A stretch of 11,622 nt of DNA from Syntrophomonas sp. UBA1376 (lineage in GTDB: Bacteria > Bacillota > Syntrophomonadia > Syntrophomonadales > Syntrophomonadaceae), in assembly GCA_002305535.1 (NCBI GenBank), contig DBRE01000059.1, forward strand, positions 1 through 11,622, written 5' to 3'. Each line of letters opens with the position of its first letter. Positions within the stretch are counted from its first letter, which is position 1. The translations under genes were made by a program, and so were the position numbers. Shown here one piece after another: positions 6,958 to 11,622 of the stretch. The notes beneath the pieces are model-generated. The model saw nothing but the letters and a program-made list of their open reading frames with translations. It had not been told where the DNA came from and did no database searches.

Positions 6958-6979
6958 AGTGCTTCATTTTTGAAGCACT
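6958..6979. repeat. Long palindrome, copy 2: candidate enhancer site
   Basis: A perfect 22-bp palindrome has 9-bp arms AGTGCTTCA (6958-6966) and TGAAGCACT (6971-6979) around the same TTTT centre as copy 1. It differs from copy 1 by one symmetric pair of changes (C to T in one arm, G to A in the other), so the dyad is kept. Centre-to-centre distance is 81 bp. Its centre is about 141 bp upstream of the -24 element. Confidence 0.6.
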
Positions 6980-7108
6980 TTGACCCGTTTTGCTTGCTAT
7001 GCTGGGGTCATTCTGATCCTTCCTAAAAAATGCTCTACTCACCGAGTTGTCTATTTACCGCTATTAGAGTGGCTTTGATCAACCATTTCGATACGCAAAC
7101 ATAAAAGT

Positions 7109-7124
7109 TGGCACACTCTTTGCT
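7109..7124 (+). promoter_or_regulatory. Sigma-54 (-24/-12) promoter of the beta-oxidation operon
   Basis: TGGCAC (7109-7114), five bases, then TTGCT (7120-7124) matches the RpoN consensus TGGCAC-N5-TTGCW. The invariant GG (7110-7111) and GC (7122-7123) are exactly 10 bp apart. Transcription should begin near 7135, giving a leader of about 195 nt before crt. No credible sigma-A promoter was found between here and the gene. Confidence 0.8.
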
Positions 7125-7152
7125 TTATAAGTCAACATATTCTTCTTCTGGT

Positions 7153-7245
7153 GGAGCGGTACGCTTTTCTCGCCCTCACATGGCGAGGATCGCTGCAGTG
7201 TGGAGGGGGAATCTTAGCCTATACATAGCCTCCCCCGGCCGCTCC
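7153..7245 (+). other. Structured 5' leader of the crt operon
   Basis: Three nested or adjacent helices can form. An outer stem pairs GGAGCGG (7153-7159) with CCGCTCC (7239-7245). Inside it, a hairpin pairs CTCGCC (7169-7174) with GGCGAG (7182-7187) around a 7-nt loop, and a stem pairs GGGGGA (7205-7210) with TCCCCC (7231-7236). This is a compact branched fold in the leader of the sigma-54 transcript. It matches no riboswitch class that I recognise. No U-run follows directly, so it is not obviously a terminator. A small dyad ACAGA/TCTGT (7256-7267) follows. Confidence 0.45.
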
Positions 7246-7329
7246 CATTGACATGACAGACCTCTGTAGACGCGGGTTAGAGATATCATAAATGCAAAAG
7301 TAAGCTTATTGAGAAAGGTGGTGGAAAGA

Positions 7330-8112
7330 GTGCAGTACCAGAACATTATCCTGGAAAAGCAAGAGCGAATTGCCATCCTTACCATAAATCGTCCCCAGGC
7401 ATTAAATGCTTTGAACCAGGATACCCTGCTGGAGATCGACCGGGCAGTATCGGAAGTAGCCCGGGATGATCAAGCAGACCTCCTTGTCATCACTGGAAGT
7501 GGTGAAAAAGCTTTTGTAGCTGGAGCTGACATTGCTCATATGCAAAATTTTAATTCCATAGAAGGCCGCCAATTTGGATTGTTAGGCCAGAAGGTATTTC
7601 GTAACATCGAGACCCTTGAAAAACCCACTATTGCAGCCGTGAATGGATTTGCTCTGGGGGGAGGGTGCGAGCTGGCTATGTGCTGTGATTTTCGCATAGC
7701 CTCTACCAAAGCCAAATTTGGTCAACCAGAAGTAACTCTGGGTATAACCCCTGGGTTTGGCGGTACGCAGAGACTAGCGCGCCTAGTAGGAGCAGGTATA
7801 GCTAAACAGCTACTGTTCACCGGCGAAACTATCGATGCTGCCGAAGCGTTGCGTATCGGCTTGGTTAACCGGATAGTTGAACCTCCGCAGTTGATGGAGG
7901 TGGTTAAAACCATCGCCAATAGGATAAGAAGCAACTCTCCGTTGGCTGTACGCTTTTGTAAAACGTCGGTTAATGAAGGCTTACAAACCGATATTGACCG
8001 CGGTATGACTATCGAAGCAGATTTATTTGGCATATGCTTTTCAACCCTTGATCAAAAGGAAGGCATGAAGGCATTCTTGGAAAAACGTCCCCCTCAATTT
8101 ACCGCCCAATAG
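7330..8112 (+). CDS. crt: Enoyl-CoA hydratase (crotonase)
   Basis: A 260-residue crotonase that interconverts crotonyl-CoA and 3-hydroxybutyryl-CoA in the cytoplasm. Family landmarks are NRPQALNALN (20-29), GEKAFVAGADI (oxyanion-hole region, 58-68), NGFALGGGCELAM (105-117) and FGQPEVTLGITPGFGGTQR (130-148). Catalytic Glu114 and Glu134 are 20 residues apart, as in rat crotonase (144/164). The sequence closely resembles clostridial Crt in length and motifs. I chose GTG at 7330, which has AAAGGTGG 8 nt upstream and gives the usual N-terminus. A TTG at 7309 in the same frame would add seven residues but lacks a ribosome site. It is the first gene of the sigma-54 operon, 32 bp ahead of hbd. Confidence 0.95.
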   Translation: MQYQNIILEKQERIAILTINRPQALNALNQDTLLEIDRAVSEVARDDQADLLVITGSGEKAFVAGADIAHMQNFNSIEGRQFGLLGQKVFRNIETLEKPTIAAVNGFALGGGCELAMCCDFRIASTKAKFGQPEVTLGITPGFGGTQRLARLVGAGIAKQLLFTGETIDAAEALRIGLVNRIVEPPQLMEVVKTIANRIRSNSPLAVRFCKTSVNEGLQTDIDRGMTIEADLFGICFSTLDQKEGMKAFLEKRPPQFTAQ

Positions 8113-8144
8113 AGTTTTAACATAATCGAATGGAGGACAAGCGA

Positions 8145-9002
8145 ATGAATATTAATAAGATCGGTGTACTTGGAGCAGGAACCATGGGAGCTGGAATTGC
8201 TCAGATCTGCGCTCAGGCAGGTTACCAAGTGGTACTAATCGACATTGAACAGACTATGCTTGATAAAGGTCTGAAAACCATCAACAAAAGCTGGGCCAAA
8301 GCAGTGGAGAAGGGAAAGTTAGCCGAAGATGATACTAAGAAAATGCTGGCCCTTATCTCCAGCGGCACTGACATTAGCGGTTTTGCCGACTGTGATATAG
8401 TCATCGAAGCCATTGTAGAAAACATGGATATTAAGAAAAAGGTCTTTGCACAATTGGGCGAAATCTGCCGGGCAGATGCCATCCTGGCTACCAATACCTC
8501 TGCTCTCAGTGTTACTGAAATTGCTGTAGCCAGCCAACGTCCCTCTCAGGTAGTGGGTATGCACTTTTTCAATCCCGTACCGGTGATGAAATTGGTCGAG
8601 ATCATCCCTGGGGTGGAGACTGCTGACGAAACCGTTGCAGTAGTAACAGACCTCAGTAAAAAAATCGGCAAAGAGCCGGTTCCTGCCAAAGAAACTCCCG
8701 GCTTTATCGTCAATCGCCTTTTGCTTCCCTACATTAACGAAGCAGCTCATCTTCTCCAGGAAGGGGTTCCTGCTGAGCAGATCGACAAAGCCATGATGCT
8801 GGGCGCCAATATGCCCATGGGTCCACTGGCGCTAGCTGATCTGGTGGGCTTGGACGTCTGTCTGATGATCTGTGAATACTTCTGGAGAGAATTTGGAGAT
8901 TCCAAATACCGTCCCGCACTTATTCTGAGGAACAAAGTACGGGCAGGACACCTGGGTCGTAAGACCGGCAAAGGGATCTATGATTACAGCAAAGGCCTAT
9001 AA
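8145..9002 (+). CDS. hbd: 3-hydroxybutyryl-CoA dehydrogenase
   Basis: A 285-residue enzyme that interconverts 3-hydroxybutyryl-CoA and acetoacetyl-CoA. The Rossmann motif GAGTMG (10-15) with Asp33 at the end of the second strand indicates NAD(H) rather than NADP(H). Ser119, His140, Glu152 and Asn190 have the same spacing as Ser137, His158, Glu170 and Asn208 of the human enzyme, so the His-Glu catalytic pair is intact. The C-terminal domain is the usual helical dimerisation part. I chose ATG at 8145, with GGAGG 8 nt upstream. An in-frame ATG at 8130 overlaps that ribosome site and has none of its own. It lies between crt and the acyl-CoA dehydrogenase in the same direction. Confidence 0.95.
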   Translation: MNINKIGVLGAGTMGAGIAQICAQAGYQVVLIDIEQTMLDKGLKTINKSWAKAVEKGKLAEDDTKKMLALISSGTDISGFADCDIVIEAIVENMDIKKKVFAQLGEICRADAILATNTSALSVTEIAVASQRPSQVVGMHFFNPVPVMKLVEIIPGVETADETVAVVTDLSKKIGKEPVPAKETPGFIVNRLLLPYINEAAHLLQEGVPAEQIDKAMMLGANMPMGPLALADLVGLDVCLMICEYFWREFGDSKYRPALILRNKVRAGHLGRKTGKGIYDYSKGL

Positions 9003-9040
9003 GAGCAACCAGGAAAAATTATTAAGTGGAGGTATTTATC

Positions 9041-10186
9041 ATGAATTTTAAGCTCAGTGACGATCATCTAATGATTCAAAAAACCATCCGTGATTTTGCT
9101 ATTAATGAAGTCGAGCCCAGTGCTGCAGAAAGAGATGAACAAGAACGTTTTGATATTGACCTCTTCCACAAGATGGGCGAATTAGGCCTAACTGGTCTGC
9201 CTTGGGAAGAGAAATACGGTGGATCCGGCTTTGATTTTCTGGCCTATGCTATTGCTGTAGAGGAGCTTTCCAAAGTCTGCGCGTCAACTGGCGTTACACT
9301 ATCTGCCCACGTATCCTTGTGTTCCTGGCCAATATGGAAGTTCGGCACCGAGGAACAAAAGCTGAAATATCTCACTCCCCTGGCTGAAGGAACCAAACTG
9401 GGTGCTTTCGGTATAACAGAGCCTTCCGCCGGATCAGATGCCAGTGGAACTAAAACCACCGCCGTTCTGGACGGCGATGCCTACGTTTTGAATGGAACCA
9501 AAATCTTTATAACCAATGGCTATTATGCCGATACCTACATTGTAATCGCCCGTACCGGGCCCAAAGAGTTGGGCTACAAGAGCATAAGCGCGTTCATTGT
9601 TGAGAAGGGAACTCCGGGCTTTTCTTTTGGCAAAAAGGAAATGAAAATGGGTATCCGTTCTTCCGCTACCTATGAATTGATCTTCGAAAACTGCCGGGTA
9701 CCTAAGGAAAATCTGTTAGGTAAAGAAGGCGAAGGCTTTAAGATCGGTATGATGATTTTGGACGGTGGTCGCAACGGTATAGCAGCTCAAGCCCTAGGCA
9801 TTGCCGAAGGAGCTTATGAATTTGCTCTGGATTATGCTAAGCAAAGAGTTCAATTTGGCAAACCCATCTCTGATCTACAGGCTATTCGCTTCAAACTAGC
9901 TGACATGGCTACCCGGATTGAAGCCGCCAAATTACTTACCTACAAGGCAGCCTGGCTGGAAGGCCAGCATGAACCGTATGGGATGGCCAGTGCCATGGCT
10001 AAAGTATTCGCAGGTGATACAGCTATGTACGTAACCACAGAAGCAGTACAGATTTTAGGCGGATATGGTTACAGCCGCGAATACCCGGTAGAGCGCATGA
10101 TGAGAGATGCCAAGATCACCCAGATTTACGAGGGTACCAATGAAATCCAAAGAGTGGTCATCTCCAACCTGCTATTAAAAGGATAA
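9041..10186 (+). CDS. bcd: Short-chain acyl-CoA (butyryl-CoA) dehydrogenase
   Basis: A 381-residue flavoprotein that oxidises butyryl-CoA to crotonyl-CoA or does the reverse. It shows the standard order of N-terminal helical, middle beta and C-terminal helical domains. FGITEPSAGSDASGT (123-137) and FITNG (156-160) form FAD/substrate contacts, and QILGGYGY (337-344) is a family signature. Glu364 in YEGTNEIQR is the catalytic base, in the position typical of short-chain members. The ATG at 9041 has GGAGG 8 nt upstream; an in-frame GTG at 9026 overlaps this site and was rejected. Electrons would pass to an electron-transfer flavoprotein, whose genes are not in the window. Chain-length preference for C4 is inferred from the operon. 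Confidence 0.93.
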   Translation: MNFKLSDDHLMIQKTIRDFAINEVEPSAAERDEQERFDIDLFHKMGELGLTGLPWEEKYGGSGFDFLAYAIAVEELSKVCASTGVTLSAHVSLCSWPIWKFGTEEQKLKYLTPLAEGTKLGAFGITEPSAGSDASGTKTTAVLDGDAYVLNGTKIFITNGYYADTYIVIARTGPKELGYKSISAFIVEKGTPGFSFGKKEMKMGIRSSATYELIFENCRVPKENLLGKEGEGFKIGMMILDGGRNGIAAQALGIAEGAYEFALDYAKQRVQFGKPISDLQAIRFKLADMATRIEAAKLLTYKAAWLEGQHEPYGMASAMAKVFAGDTAMYVTTEAVQILGGYGYSREYPVERMMRDAKITQIYEGTNEIQRVVISNLLLKG

Positions 10187-10205
10187 AGTAAAGGAGGAAT
10201 TGCTC

Positions 10206-11384
10206 ATGAGGGAAGCTGTTATCGTCAGCGCCTGCCGTACCCCGGTAGGAAATTTCGGAGGATCCTTAAAGGATGTATCAGCCCGCGAACTAGGTGCTGT
10301 AACCATTGCCGAAGCCGTAAAACGGGCTGGTATCAAGCCCGATATGGTCGAAGAAGTGATCTTTGGCTGTGTTCTGCAGGCAGGTCTTGGGCAGAATATT
10401 TCCCGCCAGTGCTCAATAGATGCAGGCATTCCTGTGGAAGTCCCCACCTTTACAGTCAATAAAGTGTGCGGTTCTGGCCTCAAGACAGTGGAACTGGCAG
10501 CTCAAGCTATCAGAGCCGGAGATGCTGATATTATTGTTGCCGGGGGCACCGAAAACATGTCCGCAGGCTACTTTGGCTTGGCAAAAGCCCGCTATGGTTA
10601 CCGCATGAATGATGGCAAACTGGTGGACTTAATGATAAAGGACGGACTATGGTGCGCTTTCAACGACTACCACATGGGTATCACCGCCGAAAACATTAAT
10701 GAAAAATGGGGCAATACCCGCGATGAACAGGACGCTTTCGCACTGCGCAGTCAGCAGCTAGCTTCCGCAGCTCAGGCCGCTGGCCTATTCAAAGAAGAAA
10801 TCGTCCCTATTACTATCAAAAGTAAAAAGGGCGAAACGATTGTAGAAAATGATGAGTTTATCAAACCCAATACCACCGCTGAAGGGCTGGCCAAGTTAAG
10901 AGGAGCCTTTAAGAAAGATGGTTCTGTTACTGCTGGCAATGCTTCGGGTATAAATGATGCCGCAGCCGCAGTGGTGGTAATGTCTGCTGATAAAGCTAAA
11001 GAGTTAGGAATAGAGCCCCTGGCCAAAATCGTCAGCTATGCTTCCGCTGGAGTAGACCCCTCCATCATGGGCATGGGGCCCTGGCCAGCTTCATTGAAGG
11101 CCTTGGATAAAGCCGGTTGGACTGTTGAAGATCTGGATTTGATCGAAGCTAACGAAGCCTTCGCTGCTCAGTCTTTAGCTGTAGCCAAGGAACTCCGCTT
11201 TAACATGGACAAGGTCAATGTCAATGGAGGAGCTATTGCTATCGGTCACCCCATTGGAGCTTCTGGATGCCGGATCCTGGTGGCCTTGCTGTACGAAATG
11301 AAGCGGCGGGAGGCTAAACGCGGACTTGCCACGCTCTGTATAGGCGGCGGAATGGGAACCGCTTTAGTAGTTGAACGGAACTAG
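10206..11384 (+). CDS. thlA: Acetyl-CoA acetyltransferase (thiolase)
   Basis: A 392-residue thiolase that cleaves acetoacetyl-CoA with CoA to two acetyl-CoA, or condenses them. The nucleophile is Cys88 in NKVCGSGLK. His348 in GGAIAIGHP and Cys378 in CIGGGMG complete the active site at the same numbers as in Zoogloea thiolase, and Asn316 of NEAF is present. Length is normal. ATG at 10206 has AAGGAGG 8 nt upstream; an in-frame TTG two codons earlier is not needed. It lies 19 bp after the acyl-CoA dehydrogenase, so it is co-transcribed. In a butyrate oxidiser it makes the final acetyl-CoA; in a butyrate former it would start the pathway. Confidence 0.95.
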   Translation: MREAVIVSACRTPVGNFGGSLKDVSARELGAVTIAEAVKRAGIKPDMVEEVIFGCVLQAGLGQNISRQCSIDAGIPVEVPTFTVNKVCGSGLKTVELAAQAIRAGDADIIVAGGTENMSAGYFGLAKARYGYRMNDGKLVDLMIKDGLWCAFNDYHMGITAENINEKWGNTRDEQDAFALRSQQLASAAQAAGLFKEEIVPITIKSKKGETIVENDEFIKPNTTAEGLAKLRGAFKKDGSVTAGNASGINDAAAAVVVMSADKAKELGIEPLAKIVSYASAGVDPSIMGMGPWPASLKALDKAGWTVEDLDLIEANEAFAAQSLAVAKELRFNMDKVNVNGGAIAIGHPIGASGCRILVALLYEMKRREAKRGLATLCIGGGMGTALVVERN

Positions 11385-11422
11385 ACGTAGCATTATTTGC
11401 TGACCCCAGGAGGTTCCCTTAA

Positions 11423-11473
11423 GTCCCCCGAAGGGACCCGGTATCAGTCCTCTGCCCGGGATCCCTGGGGGAC
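11423..11473 (+). other. Long interrupted hairpin between thiolase and next gene
   Basis: GTCCCCC (11423-11429) pairs with GGGGGAC (11467-11473). Inside, GGGACCCGG (11433-11441) pairs with CCGGGATCCC (11456-11465) with one bulged A. An alternative helix is possible: CCCCAGG (11404-11410) with CCTGGGG (11464-11470), which would break the first. There is no U-run after it. It may tune read-through or mRNA stability toward the downstream gene. Confidence 0.45.
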
Positions 11474-11504
11474 ACCTAATGATTGCTTTGTATCCCCATG
11501 GCTG

Positions 11505-11541
11505 AAGGATCTGCCGGATGCCCTTCCGCCGGCAGATCCTT
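11505..11541 (+). terminator. Perfect 13-bp hairpin, possible attenuator
   Basis: AAGGATCTGCCGG (11505-11517) pairs perfectly with CCGGCAGATCCTT (11529-11541) around an 11-nt loop. The stem is strong, but the tail that follows is C-rich rather than a U-run, so termination would be weak at best. It ends 38 nt before the next start codon. A partial terminator, an RNA-processing site or a stability element are all possible. Confidence 0.4.
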
Positions 11542-11579
11542 CTCCCCCCCCCATATTCTATTAGAGAGGAGGTCAGGAT

Positions 11580-11622
11580 ATGCTATCTTATCAGCAAGAA
11601 TACCAGCAGAAACTAGTTACTG
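11580..11622 (+). CDS. Start of a probable acyl-CoA transferase gene (partial)
   Basis: An ATG at 11580 with AGGAGG 7 nt upstream opens a frame reading MLSYQQEYQQKLVT, which runs off the window. The E-Y-x-x-K-L-V-T start resembles the N-termini of acetyl-CoA hydrolase / 4-hydroxybutyrate (butyrate) CoA-transferases. Such an enzyme is expected beside these genes because it would swap CoA between acetyl-CoA and butyrate. Only 14 codons are visible; the gene start is well supported, the product is inferred. Confidence 0.55.
   Translation, partial: MLSYQQEYQQKLVT

Noticed and set aside
6835..7026. A 63-codon plus-strand open frame upstream of the sigma-54 promoter
   Set aside because: It starts without a ribosome site and runs through both palindromes; the reading frame is explained by chance in a control region.
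7078..7089. IHF-like site (ATCAA-N4-TT) between the palindromes and the sigma-54 promoter
   Set aside because: The match is incomplete, the motif is common by chance, and IHF is generally missing from Firmicutes. DNA bending here could be done by HU, but sequence cannot show it.
7248..7253. Perfect TTGACA (-35-like) in the crt leader
   Set aside because: No -10 box lies 15-19 bp downstream; the sequence there is GC-rich (CGCGGG). It also lies after the much better sigma-54 promoter.

Overview
The window looks like chromosomal DNA from an anaerobic, low-to-moderate GC Firmicute (Clostridia), most likely a syntrophic fatty-acid oxidiser of the Syntrophomonadaceae type. The evidence is strong AGGAGG-type ribosome sites before nearly every gene, a c-di-AMP (ydaO-type) riboswitch, a UGA-containing HesB/IscA-like gene with a bacterial SECIS hairpin, and an enoyl-CoA hydratase / 3-hydroxyacyl-CoA dehydrogenase / acyl-CoA dehydrogenase / thiolase cluster followed by the start of a probable CoA-transferase gene. 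The taxonomic call is inference from gene content; no 16S or other marker is present.

Region 1 (1-2732): the first codons of a leftward gene (1-56, minus) lie divergently from a soluble PocR-PAS-PAS-PAS histidine kinase (342-2732). Region 2 (2733-3222): a short single-gene transcription unit with a near-consensus sigma-A promoter, a G/C-tract palindrome over the predicted start site that resembles a CsoR/CstR-family operator, a selenoprotein of the HesB/IscA fold (2836-3162, in-frame UGA at 2941-2943) and a strong intrinsic terminator. A plain ORF caller misses this gene because of the UGA.

Region 3 (3223-6820): 3223-3367 shows nothing I can support. It is followed by a sigma-A-like promoter, a c-di-AMP riboswitch (3435-3569), and the three-gene glycine betaine/proline-type ABC transporter proV-proW-proX (3797-6741), closed by a terminator. 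Osmolyte uptake is thus probably repressed by c-di-AMP at the RNA level.

Region 4 (6821-11622): a gene-free control region of about 500 bp holds two near-identical long palindromes (6876-6899, 6958-6979), an excellent sigma-54 (-24/-12) promoter (7109-7124) and a folded leader (7153-7245). It is followed by crt (7330), hbd (8145), an acyl-CoA dehydrogenase (9041) and a thiolase (10206), and then, after a 195-bp gap with two strong hairpins, the start of a probable CoA-transferase (11580). Together these enzymes would interconvert butyryl-CoA and acetyl-CoA. In a syntroph they run in the oxidative direction, with the CoA-transferase activating butyrate. No electron-transfer flavoprotein genes and no sigma-54 activator gene are seen inside the window.
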